A stretch of 64,000 nt of DNA from Bdellovibrio bacteriovorus str. Tiberius (lineage in GTDB: Bacteria > Bdellovibrionota > Bdellovibrionia > Bdellovibrionales > Bdellovibrionaceae): contig NC_019567.1 of assembly GCF_000317895.1 (NCBI RefSeq), positions 124,001-188,000 of the forward strand, given 5' to 3'. A model generated the notes under the pieces. That model was not told the origin of the DNA, did no database searches, and worked only from the letters and a program-made list of their open reading frames with translations. Within the stretch, counting starts at the first letter, position 1. Every line of letters begins with the position of its first letter. This document shows positions 17,565 to 26,212 of this stretch, one piece after another. Position numbers and translations under genes: made by a program.

Positions 17565-18434
17565 TCAGGCGTCGATCGGACCATCTTTCATGAAGAACAG
17601 TTCCAGAACTTCCTTCAGTCCCTGCGGCGTCATCGGCGCGCGGTCGACTTCAAAGCAGTTCACGGAAATCTCATCCACGAATTTTGAATCCAGCGTGCTT
17701 TCACCCAGTTCTTCCAGGCTTTTCAGGGAGCTGGTAATGATCAGTGGCTCGTCGTCCAGATGCTCTTCGCTGATATAATCCATCAGCAGCTCCTGTTCGG
17801 CGGCATTCAGGTTCTCAACGTTTTCCACAAAGATTGTCATTCCACCCATACGGGCAATGTCCATAGAGGAATGCAGCTGGCCTTTGATGTCATTGAAAGG
17901 AACAAATGCCCAGCGGCCGGTCAGCTCGTGCAGTTGCAAAGCGACTTTCTTGTTGTTGTTTTCGGATCGGCCCTCAAGATGGATCAGGTGAGAAATCAAT
18001 TCTGCAGCTGGACCTTCGTTGGGGACGATGGAATCGTCAGCCAGAAGCTCATCAATTGTCGGCATCGGTTCTTCACCGAACAGTCGGACATTGTCCAGAT
18101 TGGGCTGAATTTTGCTGAGCTCTTCAAGGTTGGCTTCTTTCTGATCCAGATACCATTTGTACATGGCTGGTTCCAGAACCATTCTTACCAACTGAGCCAC
18201 TCCAGAACGCTTCTCACTATTCAGATCATCTGCGGATGGCACCACAGCTGTTCCCAGGAAGTTCCCATTCACTCGAATAGGAATATGAAGGTCACGCCCC
18301 CGCGTGAACATTTCTTCCGCGCCTGAAACTTCAGACAGGTCCATCAATTGACGGATCTGTAAACCCTTCCCATAGCGGTTGGCCAGAATCTGCTTTAGTC
18401 TTTCTACAAAAGAGCTATCCAATGTTGTCTGCAT
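17565..18434 (-). CDS. Degenerate NtrC-like (GAF plus AAA+-like) protein without ATPase motifs
   Basis: The 289-residue protein starts at an ATG at 18434 and lies 56 bases upstream of amgK. Residues about 1-100 look like a GAF-type sensory module (HIPIRVNGNFLGTAVV, then VRMVLEPAMYKWYLDQ). Residues about 145-280 follow the spacing of a sigma-54 activator AAA+ core, with a remnant of Walker B and its helix (GGMTIFVENVENLNAAEQELL in place of the usual FFLDEIGD pattern). There is no Walker A, no GAFTGA loop and no Fis-type HTH. It probably cannot hydrolyse ATP and may be a regulatory partner or anti-activator. The resemblance is judged by eye and should be tested by profile search. Confidence 0.6.
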   Translation of the reverse strand: MQTTLDSSFVERLKQILANRYGKGLQIRQLMDLSEVSGAEEMFTRGRDLHIPIRVNGNFLGTAVVPSADDLNSEKRSGVAQLVRMVLEPAMYKWYLDQKEANLEELSKIQPNLDNVRLFGEEPMPTIDELLADDSIVPNEGPAAELISHLIHLEGRSENNNKKVALQLHELTGRWAFVPFNDIKGQLHSSMDIARMGGMTIFVENVENLNAAEQELLMDYISEEHLDDEPLIITSSLKSLEELGESTLDSKFVDEISVNCFEVDRAPMTPQGLKEVLELFFMKDGPIDA

Positions 18435-18479
18435 AAAACCACGTACCCCTTACACAATACCTAGCTGGAACTTCACTAC

Positions 18480-18495
18480 TACAAGAGCAATGCCA
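18480..18495 (-). promoter_or_regulatory. Sigma-54-like promoter upstream of the MurNAc salvage operon
   Basis: On the minus strand the sequence reads TGGCATTGCTCTTGTA. The -24 element TGGCA is intact and the -12 element is TTGT instead of TTGC, with the required 10 bases between GG and GT. It sits about 46 bases before the ATG at 18434. The -12 mismatch keeps confidence low. The neighbouring sigma-54 activator gene makes the reading attractive. Confidence 0.4.
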
Positions 18496-18559
18496 AGTCC
18501 GGATGGGGGTCAAATTATTAAGTATTTTCAGTGGGATAGACTGTTTTTGGCAAAAAAAA

Positions 18560-18590
18560 GTGGGCTTTAAGATTTGCTCTTAAAGCCCAC
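18560..18590 (-). terminator. Intrinsic terminator of the sigma-54 activator gene
   Basis: Perfect 13-bp inverted repeat GTGGGCTTTAAGA / TCTTAAAGCCCAC with a 5-base loop, followed on the minus strand by eight T residues. It lies 45 bases past the stop at 18636 and insulates the salvage operon downstream. Confidence 0.92.
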
Positions 18591-18635
18591 TAAGTTTCGA
18601 TCATTTAGGTAATTCTTTTAGGGTCGGTGCCCTTT

Positions 18636-20192
18636 TTAGCGCGCCAGTTTACGCTTATCCAGGCCGTACTTTTCGACCTTCATGATAAGACCCGCGCGGC
18701 TGATACCCAGTTCTTTTGCAAGCTTGGATTTGTTCCAACCGGTGCGGCGCAGACCCTCACGGATCATTTCGCGCTCTAGGTCTTCCAACGCATCCTTCAG
18801 CTTACCCTGCAAACGGGAACCCTGAACTTTGTTCTTTTCGCCAGCTTCCAAAACTTTCGGGGAAAGAAGTTCTGCCATCAGTTTTGTTTCGTCACCGGAA
18901 AGAACACAAAGTCTTTCGATCTCATTCTGCAGTTCACGCACGTTACCCGGCCATGGATAGTCATAAAGCTTTTCCAAAGCACGTTTGGTGATTTGGCGCT
19001 TAGGACCGCCTTGCTGATCGTGAATTTTGTTAAGGAAGAAATCCACCAGGAACGGGATGTCTTCTTTTCTTTCACGCATCGGAGGAACGCGGATGTTGAT
19101 AACATTCAGGCGATAGTACAAGTCTTCACGGAATGTGCCTTGTTCTACCATTTCTTTCAGGTTTCTGTTTGTTGCCGCCACGATGCGCACATCCACTTTA
19201 CGGGATTCAGTCGCACCCACCGGCATGAACGTACCTTCCTGAAGAACACGCAGCAGTTTTACCTGCATCTGCGGGGAGGTATCCCCGATCTCATCCAGGA
19301 AGAAAGTTCCTTTGTCGGCCATTTCGAAAAGACCTTTTTTGTCTTTTAAAGCACCCGTGAAGGAGCCTTTTACGTGACCGAACAACTCAGATTCCAAAAG
19401 GTTGTCATTGAACGCGGAACAGTTCTGGATGATGAAAGGTTTGTCTTTACGGTGAGAGTTATAGTGAATTGATTTTGCGATCAACTCTTTACCCGTACCG
19501 TTTTCACCCTGTACCAATACTGTGGAATCTGCACCTTTGATTTTATCAAGCAAAGCATACAGGGACTGCATTGGTTTGGACTTACCGATCATGTTGTCAT
19601 ACTTGAAACGGTTGCCCAGTTCTTTATTCAGTTCTTTGATGCGGTCTTCACGGGAAGAGATTTCCAGGTGAAGAGTCACGATCTCCTGAGCCACCAGTTC
19701 GCAAAGCTCATTGAAGTGAGCGCGCTCCTGATCATCCAGGAATTTCAGTTTGCCCAGGCATTTTTCAATCACTTCGCCCGACATACCGAAGGCCGCAAGG
19801 CGCTCGCGGATTTCTGTCATGCGGGAAGTGAAGTTGGAATCACGGAAGAAGCCCATAGCCACAACCGTACCCACACAGTCATTTTCGATCATGATCGGGA
19901 ATACACCCACATCAAAACCAACCATGTCCCACTTGCGCAGGGAGAATCTGTTTTGGGAAGTGCGAAGATCATCCAGAGACTTGGTCACAAGTTCCGCGAT
20001 GCTTTGCTGACCAGCTTCTTTTCTTACCAGAGCTGTGATTGCCGGATTGCTGAAGGTGACTTTATCAGAGTCATAACCTTTGAGCATTCCGCGCTCGTCT
20101 GTGAAAACAACGTCAATGTTCCACCACGCGCTGAGAATCTGTTTGAGCTTGTTGATGACATGTATATGTTCAAACTCATCCCAATTAATCAT
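18636..20192 (-). CDS. Sigma-54-dependent transcriptional activator (GAF, AAA+, Fis HTH)
   Basis: The ATG at 20192, behind AAAGGACG, gives 518 residues (MINWDEFEHIHV). A further upstream TTG-type extension is unlikely. Residues 1-180 form a GAF/PAS-like sensor with no receiver domain, so activation is probably by ligand rather than phosphorylation. The AAA+ core has Walker A GENGTGKE (about 225-232), the sigma-54 contact loop ESELFGHVKGSFTGA with GSFTGA replacing GAFTGA (about 265-280), Walker B FFLDEIGD and R-finger region. A Fis-type HTH (ELGISRAGLIMKVEKYGL) closes the protein. An 18-bp palindrome lies just upstream and may be its own operator. A Ser variant in the contact loop occurs in some functional activators. 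Confidence 0.9.
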   Translation of the reverse strand: MINWDEFEHIHVINKLKQILSAWWNIDVVFTDERGMLKGYDSDKVTFSNPAITALVRKEAGQQSIAELVTKSLDDLRTSQNRFSLRKWDMVGFDVGVFPIMIENDCVGTVVAMGFFRDSNFTSRMTEIRERLAAFGMSGEVIEKCLGKLKFLDDQERAHFNELCELVAQEIVTLHLEISSREDRIKELNKELGNRFKYDNMIGKSKPMQSLYALLDKIKGADSTVLVQGENGTGKELIAKSIHYNSHRKDKPFIIQNCSAFNDNLLESELFGHVKGSFTGALKDKKGLFEMADKGTFFLDEIGDTSPQMQVKLLRVLQEGTFMPVGATESRKVDVRIVAATNRNLKEMVEQGTFREDLYYRLNVINIRVPPMRERKEDIPFLVDFFLNKIHDQQGGPKRQITKRALEKLYDYPWPGNVRELQNEIERLCVLSGDETKLMAELLSPKVLEAGEKNKVQGSRLQGKLKDALEDLEREMIREGLRRTGWNKSKLAKELGISRAGLIMKVEKYGLDKRKLAR

Positions 20193-20217
20193 AAGTATCG
20201 TCCTTTCAGTGACTGTC

Positions 20218-20235
20218 AAAAGTATCGATACTTTT
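20218..20235. promoter_or_regulatory. Perfect 18-bp palindrome, candidate operator
   Basis: AAAAGTATCGATACTTTT is a perfect palindrome centred 34 bases upstream of the activator ATG at 20192. A TTGACG hexamer lies just upstream of it on the minus strand, so a bound dimer would cover the likely promoter. Autoregulation by the Fis-type HTH is a reasonable guess. Confidence 0.6.
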
Positions 20236-20319
20236 ATCGTCAAGAAAGTAGACGAACTTTAGCGGGACTGTCTAAAGAGCGTGCAAAGCTGGACTAAGGA
20301 CTGGGACGCACGTCTCAGA

Positions 20320-21510
20320 TTAAGACTTATACTCCGCTGGGATGTGCTTTCCTTCGCCGTCACGAAGCGCATGATAGGTCGGCGACATAATTTCGATTTG
20401 AGCTTCGTTAAACAAATCCTGAATATTTCTGTATAGATCCGAATACACATCGTCAAAATTGTTTGCAAGACGGGTGTAACCATTCAGTTCATACTGCACA
20501 TAAGAGTTGTCCAGTGCTGTCTGGAAAATAAACGGCTTCGGGTCTTTTAAAATACCTTCGGTGCGGGCTGCGGCCCCTAGTAAAAGCTCGTGCACCTTTC
20601 TCCAATTCACATCATAACCAATGGTTATGCGCGGGTTGAGAATCAAACCTTTGGTGTCAGCAACAGCACTAAAGTTGATGATGTGGCTGTTAAGTACGTT
20701 TGAGTTTGGAATGGTCACATCCACGTTTTTGATGGTGCGGATGCGTGTGACCAGCAGATTCTTTTCAACCACGTCTCCGACTGTAGTGCCCAGCTTCACG
20801 CGGTCGCCGACTTGAAACGGTCGCATGTAAGTGATCACCAGGCCGGCCACCATGTTGGATATTGCCGAGCTTGATCCCAGTGAAATCAAAAGACCCAGGA
20901 ACACGGACACACCCTGGAAGGCCGGAGAGCTCGATCCCGGCAAATGCGGGAAGACGATAATCAGGGTGAAGGCGAAAACCAGAATGCGCACTAGATTGTA
21001 AGTGGGGTGGGCCCATTCCGCATGAAAACCGTCAAGCTTCAGATAGCCCGCTTCGATGCGCAGGAAGAACAGGCGAATGACCTTCAGCACATAGCGCATC
21101 ACCAGGAAGATCACGATGACGTAAATGGCTTTCGGGATGTAGTCGACGATGGTCTTCAGCACTTCCTTCAGTGGATCCAGAATGTAGTGAAGCATGTTTT
21201 CGGAAAGATGCTGAGTGTCCGGGAAAAAGCCCAGCACCAGCGAGAAATAGAAATAAAGACCCAGGACAGTGATGATCAGTCGCAGACCCTTTAGCAAACT
21301 GCAGATGCCGGCGGTTAAGGACTGGGCGGTGATGATTTCAAAGTTATGGATCTTTAAAGCAGGAAGCTGGCTGTGGGACAGTGACTGAATCTTTTTCTGC
21401 AGCCACGGGAAAAACCAGCTTAGCAGGGACAAGGCCACAATCAGAATGATGGTGGCGATACCGGTGTTGATAACAGCGCTGCTCAGTTCGGATCCAAATA
21501 AAGTAGGCAT
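20320..21510 (-). CDS. MscS-family mechanosensitive channel
   Basis: This 396-residue membrane protein has four to five N-terminal helices and the MscS core. The pore-lining helix with LGLLISLGSSSAISNMVAGL (about residues 200-222) carries the Gly/Ala/Ser packing pattern. The beta-domain follows with MRPFQVGDRVKLG, GDVVEKNLLVTRIRT and the conserved VTIPNSNVLNSHIINFS. The longer N-terminal membrane part (about 180 residues) places it with the mid-size YbdG/Ynai-like members rather than the compact MscS. It starts 20 bases after the end of the MsbA-like gene, on the same strand. Its role is release of osmolytes when membrane tension rises, for instance as prey osmolarity changes (inference). Confidence 0.9.
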   Translation of the reverse strand: MPTLFGSELSSAVINTGIATIILIVALSLLSWFFPWLQKKIQSLSHSQLPALKIHNFEIITAQSLTAGICSLLKGLRLIITVLGLYFYFSLVLGFFPDTQHLSENMLHYILDPLKEVLKTIVDYIPKAIYVIVIFLVMRYVLKVIRLFFLRIEAGYLKLDGFHAEWAHPTYNLVRILVFAFTLIIVFPHLPGSSSPAFQGVSVFLGLLISLGSSSAISNMVAGLVITYMRPFQVGDRVKLGTTVGDVVEKNLLVTRIRTIKNVDVTIPNSNVLNSHIINFSAVADTKGLILNPRITIGYDVNWRKVHELLLGAAARTEGILKDPKPFIFQTALDNSYVQYELNGYTRLANNFDDVYSDLYRNIQDLFNEAQIEIMSPTYHALRDGEGKHIPAEYKS

Positions 21511-21530
21511 ACTTTATTTAGATCATAGAA

Positions 21531-23249
21531 TTAAGTGTGTTGTAAACTGTGGAAGCGGAAGTATTCACCCTCATTTGACATGAGGTCTTTGTGAGTTCCG
21601 ATCTCGGCGATTTCGCCTGATTTCATAACGACAATCTTGTCCGCTTTTTGAATTGTCGACAGACGGTGTGCAATCACCAGGGCCGTACGACCTTCCATCA
21701 GATGATCAATACCTTTTTGTACTTCGATTTCGCTGGCAGTATCCAGGGCGCTCGTCGCTTCATCCAGGATCAGAACTGGAGCATCTTTGAACATCGCGCG
21801 CGCAATGCTGATACGCTGTTTTTCACCACCGGAAAGAAGATTTCCGCGGTCACCCACGCGGCTTTGATAGCCTTGTGGTGTTTTCATGATGAAGTCATGA
21901 GCATTTGCAAGTTTTGCCATTGCGGGGATGTCTTCACGGGTGCGGTTGTAGTCACCGGCCCAGATGTTCTTTTCAATGGTATCGCTGAACAGGAACACAT
22001 CCTGAGTCACCAAGGCAACATTGCGACGCAGATCCTTCAGGCCGATGTTGTGAATGTTCACGCCATCAATCAGAATCTCGCCGGAAGTGGGATCAAAGAA
22101 TCTTTCCAGCAGGTTTACGATAGTGGATTTACCACTGCCGCTGGCACCGACCAAAGCAACCACTTCACCGCGGTTAATTTCGAGGTTTAGATTCTTCAGG
22201 ATCATTTCTTTGCCATAAGTGAAGCTCACGTTTTTATATGTGATCTTCTTCCAGTCTTTCGGGAACGGAACTGGATTCGCCACTTGCGGAACTTCAGATT
22301 CGTTTTCAATGATCTCAAAGATACGGCGCAGGGAAATGGTCACTTCCTGAATGCGAACGTAAGCTTCCTGAACACGCTTGATGGGCTGATTAATCATCAA
22401 CAAGGAAGCCACGAAGCCCACGAACGTTCCCGGAGTGCTGCGACCGGCGGCGATCTCGTAACTTACATACATGAATACACAAAGAACAATGGCTGTTGCC
22501 AGGAATTCGGTCACCGGACCGCTGGCTTCCTGACGTTTGTAGATGGTCTTGCGGATGCCAAGGTATTTGTCGGACTCCTTGATCAGGCGCTCGCCCATGT
22601 CTTTTTCAAGATTGAAGGACTGGATAATGCGAACACCGTCCAGACTTTCTTTGATGGTGGAGGTCATGTACTCCATCACGTCACGTTCTTGAGGAATATA
22701 CTTGCGCATGCTGCGGGCGATGTTTTTCAGAATAACCGCAATCACCGGTGCAATAAGGAAGGTTGCCAGTGTCAGCTTCCAGTCGATGCGGATCAAATTG
22801 ATCAGCAGGCCCACCAGCATCAGGGGATAAAGGAAAATGTCGGCCACAACGCGCAGACCGTCCTGGATGATGCGAATATCATTCAGAATACGACTGATCA
22901 AGCCGCCGGAACCAGCGGCATAGTTGTTATGGAAGGACAGATTCAGGCGCATGAACTTCTGCTGAAGCTTCTGGCGCAGCCCTTGAACCACGCGCTCAGC
23001 GGTGTAGTTCATCAGATAAATGTGGAAGTAACGAGAAGTCGCTTGAACCAGCGCCAAACCCAAGGCCATTGGCACCAGAGTGGCCATGGCCTGCTGCTGG
23101 TTTGCAGACAGTCCATCGAACAGCCCTTTGATCATATAAGCCAGCTGCGTGGTTGCCAGCGCGTTCAGAATCCCTGTGGCGGCGACGATGTAAAGGGTGC
23201 TTTTGTACTGCTTAAGTTCGCCCAGGAGTTTCTTGATTTCAGGTGACAT
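21531..23249 (-). CDS. ABC exporter with fused membrane and ATPase domains, MsbA-like
   Basis: The 572-residue half-transporter has a six-helix membrane domain (about 15-315) and an ATPase domain (about 340-565) with Walker A GASGSGKS, Q-loop TQDVFLFSDTI, signature LLSGGEKQRISIARA and Walker B LILDEATSALD plus the switch His in VIAHRLSTI. Length and order match MsbA-type lipid exporters. Drug or lipopeptide export is an alternative. The start lies 14 bases after the uvrA stop. Co-transcription with a PBP1A gene supports an envelope role, with MsbA as the preferred but not proven assignment. Confidence 0.85.
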   Translation of the reverse strand: MSPEIKKLLGELKQYKSTLYIVAATGILNALATTQLAYMIKGLFDGLSANQQQAMATLVPMALGLALVQATSRYFHIYLMNYTAERVVQGLRQKLQQKFMRLNLSFHNNYAAGSGGLISRILNDIRIIQDGLRVVADIFLYPLMLVGLLINLIRIDWKLTLATFLIAPVIAVILKNIARSMRKYIPQERDVMEYMTSTIKESLDGVRIIQSFNLEKDMGERLIKESDKYLGIRKTIYKRQEASGPVTEFLATAIVLCVFMYVSYEIAAGRSTPGTFVGFVASLLMINQPIKRVQEAYVRIQEVTISLRRIFEIIENESEVPQVANPVPFPKDWKKITYKNVSFTYGKEMILKNLNLEINRGEVVALVGASGSGKSTIVNLLERFFDPTSGEILIDGVNIHNIGLKDLRRNVALVTQDVFLFSDTIEKNIWAGDYNRTREDIPAMAKLANAHDFIMKTPQGYQSRVGDRGNLLSGGEKQRISIARAMFKDAPVLILDEATSALDTASEIEVQKGIDHLMEGRTALVIAHRLSTIQKADKIVVMKSGEIAEIGTHKDLMSNEGEYFRFHSLQHT

Positions 23250-23263
23250 CTTTTGTTTCCAGA

Positions 23264-26212
23264 TTACGAGGTTTGGTGGCTCTCGATATAACGCTTGAGA
23301 TATTGCCCCGTCAGACTTTTCTTCACTTTCATGATGTCGTCCGGAGTGCCCGTAGCCACAATGTTTCCGCCTTTTTTACCTGCTTCAGGACCGAGGTCAA
23401 TCACATAATCTGAGCCACGGATCACATCCAAGTTGTGCTCCACGACGACAACACTGCCGCCAGTCTCGATCAGTTTGTTTAGAACCTTCATCAAAAGCTC
23501 CACCTCGCGGAAGTGCAGACCGGTGGTCGGCTCATCCAGAATGTACAGGGTGGACTTCTGTTGGACCTGAGACAGTTCCTTGGCGATTTTCAAGCGCTGG
23601 GATTCCCCACCGCTTAAGGAATTGGCTGGTTGCCCCAGTTGCAGGTAATCCAGTCCGACTTCTTTGAGCACGCTTAAGGGCTTGCGGATATTCGGGTGAG
23701 CCACGAAGAAATTCATGGCTTCATTCACGGTCATTGAAAGAATTTCGTGAACGTTTTTGTTTTTATACTGAATTTCAAGGATTTCGGGGCGGTACTTCTT
23801 ACCGTCACAGACGTCACAAGGGATAACCACGTTATCCATGAACATCATGTCGATTTCCTCATAACCCGTACCTTTGCAGGCCGGGCAGCGACCACCATCC
23901 ACGTTCAAGCTGAAGGTTCCGGCAGTGTAACCGCGGGACTGGGCCTCAGGAGTCGTGGACATGATCATGCGGATGGCATCAAACGCCTTCAGGTAAGTGA
24001 TCGGCGAGCTTCGTGCAGACTTACCAATCGGTGACTGGTCAATCAACAGCACGTTTTTGATATGCTCAACACCATCCAGACCTGAATAGTCCTGGGCTGG
24101 CATATACTCGATATCCAAAGCGCGAGCCAAAGCTGGATACAGAGTTTTGGAAATCAGAGTCGACTTGCCAGAACCACTGACGCCGGTCACGGTCACCAGG
24201 CGATTCAGCGGGAAGACCACATCCAGATTCTTCAGATTGTGTCCTTTGGCGCCTTTGAGTTCGATCTTAACCTTGTAGCTGTCGACATCCACCGGGCGAA
24301 TCGTGCGAAGAGCGGCCCAGTTTTTAGAAGGCTTCAGGAAAGGAACGGTATTGGACTTTTCATAGTCATAGAACTTTTCCGTCGTGCCGGCATAAACGAC
24401 TTCACCACCCAGGTATCCTGAACCAGGGCCCATTTCGATGATGTGTTCGCTGGCTTTGATCACATCGTGATCGTGCTCAACGATAACCAGAGTGTTTCCA
24501 AGTTCCTTAAGATCCTTCAGGATCGAAATCAAACGATCATTGTCGCGCGGATGCAGACCCACGGTGGGTTCATCCAAAACATACAAAGCCTGGGAAAGAC
24601 CCATGCCCAGTTGGTTTGCAAGAATCAGGCGCTGGTATTCCCCGCCTGACAGTGTGCGGGTTTCGCGTCCCAGAGACAGATAATGAACCCCCACGCGCAT
24701 CAGGAATTCCAGACGCGAACGGATCTGCTTTAGCACTTCTCCGGCAACTTCCAGCTGGAAAGGCGTGACTTCCAGTTTTTGGAAAAAAGCATTCAGGTCC
24801 TCGATGGTCAAATTGGAAAGATCATTGATATTCGAGTTGGCGATAAGAACGTGATTGGCTTCCGTGCGCAGGCGTGCGCCTTTACAGCTCGGGCACTGGA
24901 ACGGGCTGCGGAAGCGGGAGATAAACACACGCACGTGCATTTTGTATTTGATCTGATCAAGGTATTCAAACAGACCACGCACGCCGAAGAAATCTTTGTT
25001 TCCATTCCAGATCACATCACGCTCGGCCTTTGGAAGATCCTTCCAAGGGGTGTGAGTGTCGATCTTGGTTTTTTTGCAGTACGCAAGCAGCTGCTTTTTT
25101 TCATGAGCGGCACTGGGCATCCAGAACGGGCTGAGGGCCCCTTGAGCCAGGCTCAAGTTTGGATTTGGAATCACTTTTTCTTCGTCTATATCCAGAATAT
25201 TTCCGAAGCCCTTGCATGTCGGGCAGGCGCCAATCGGAGAATTAAAACTGAACAGCTTAGAGCTCAGTGGCGGCGGAGTATAGCCACACACCGGACAAGA
25301 CGCTTCTTCGCTGACTTGCAGACGTTCGCCGTCCGTGGAAAGAATGGTCGCTCGGCGAGTGATCAGATGCGTGTTGTATTTAATGCTGGCTTCATAGGCT
25401 TGAGTCAGTGAATCTGCCAGGCGGCCGCGTTCATCCTCGTTGAAGGACATACGGTCAATCACCAGATAGAACGTTTCTTTAGGCAGACCTTTTTTGATTG
25501 CGGCTGCTTCGCCGATTTCAACGACCGTACCCATTTCTTCATTGGTCAGGCCACCAGGGTTTGTGGGAACGACTTCTGGAGCCTCTACTTTTTTGGAGGC
25601 TTTCTTGCCCGAAGCTTTGGTTTTTTTGCCAGCGGCTTTTGCAGCAGGCTTTTTAACCTCGGTCACTTTCGGGATGTAGATACGAAGGTAGCCGTCCTGC
25701 AAAAGAAGTGAATGAAGCTTTTTGCCTTCAGCCACGCGGCCTTCGGCGTTGATTTCCACCAGCAGGTAGCCGCGCTTGCCCGCAAAGTTTTTTAGAACCT
25801 TGTCAGTGGCTTCGGTCACACTTTCTTTTTCGGTGGGGCAGTGGTGAGTCGGGCAGTAGGATTTCCCGATCTTTTCATAAAGCAGGCGAAGATAATCGAT
25901 GATTTCAGTTGTGGTTCCCACCGTCGAGCGGGAACTTTTAACCGTGTTCTTTTGTTCAATCGAAATAGCTGGGGGAATATTGTTGATACCTTCGATGTCC
26001 GGTTTCGGAGCTTTGTTCAGAAACTGACGGGCATAGTTGGACATGCTTTCGATAAAACGACGCTGACCTTCGGCAAACAAAGTTTCGAAGGCCAGGGAAG
26101 ATTTCCCGGAACCACTGGGGCCGCAGATCACAGTCATGGAACCAACCGGGATCTTGACCTCAATGTTCTTAAGATTGTTTTGTTTCACCCCCCAGAGGTG
26201 AATATCCTTCAT
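23264..26212 (-). CDS. uvrA: Excinuclease ABC subunit A
   Basis: This 982-residue protein has two ABC modules: the first Walker A CGPSGSGKSS (about 31-40) with LSGGEYQRL, the second GVSGSGKST (about 660) with LSGGESQRLKIAKEL and LYILDEPTTGLH. Two zinc-binding Cys sets are present (CPVCGYTPPP...CPTC and CPACKGTGYEE...CDVC). UvrA finds bulky DNA damage with UvrB. A Lys/Ala-rich low-complexity insert (about 178-217, KKPAAKAAGKK and similar) makes it somewhat longer than the usual 940 residues. The start overlaps the PBP1A stop by four bases. A damage-repair gene between a PBP and an ABC exporter is an unusual grouping. Confidence 0.93.
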   Translation of the reverse strand: MKDIHLWGVKQNNLKNIEVKIPVGSMTVICGPSGSGKSSLAFETLFAEGQRRFIESMSNYARQFLNKAPKPDIEGINNIPPAISIEQKNTVKSSRSTVGTTTEIIDYLRLLYEKIGKSYCPTHHCPTEKESVTEATDKVLKNFAGKRGYLLVEINAEGRVAEGKKLHSLLLQDGYLRIYIPKVTEVKKPAAKAAGKKTKASGKKASKKVEAPEVVPTNPGGLTNEEMGTVVEIGEAAAIKKGLPKETFYLVIDRMSFNEDERGRLADSLTQAYEASIKYNTHLITRRATILSTDGERLQVSEEASCPVCGYTPPPLSSKLFSFNSPIGACPTCKGFGNILDIDEEKVIPNPNLSLAQGALSPFWMPSAAHEKKQLLAYCKKTKIDTHTPWKDLPKAERDVIWNGNKDFFGVRGLFEYLDQIKYKMHVRVFISRFRSPFQCPSCKGARLRTEANHVLIANSNINDLSNLTIEDLNAFFQKLEVTPFQLEVAGEVLKQIRSRLEFLMRVGVHYLSLGRETRTLSGGEYQRLILANQLGMGLSQALYVLDEPTVGLHPRDNDRLISILKDLKELGNTLVIVEHDHDVIKASEHIIEMGPGSGYLGGEVVYAGTTEKFYDYEKSNTVPFLKPSKNWAALRTIRPVDVDSYKVKIELKGAKGHNLKNLDVVFPLNRLVTVTGVSGSGKSTLISKTLYPALARALDIEYMPAQDYSGLDGVEHIKNVLLIDQSPIGKSARSSPITYLKAFDAIRMIMSTTPEAQSRGYTAGTFSLNVDGGRCPACKGTGYEEIDMMFMDNVVIPCDVCDGKKYRPEILEIQYKNKNVHEILSMTVNEAMNFFVAHPNIRKPLSVLKEVGLDYLQLGQPANSLSGGESQRLKIAKELSQVQQKSTLYILDEPTTGLHFREVELLMKVLNKLIETGGSVVVVEHNLDVIRGSDYVIDLGPEAGKKGGNIVATGTPDDIMKVKKSLTGQYLKRYIESHQTS

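Noticed and set aside
18636..18636. A response-regulator receiver domain at the N-terminus of the sigma-54 activator
   Set aside because: No phospho-acceptor Asp or DD motif is visible; the first 180 residues look like a ligand sensor.
22284..23246. 320-codon frame antisense to the MsbA-like gene
   Set aside because: Shadow of the ABC exporter; rich in His, Gln and Asn, no motif.
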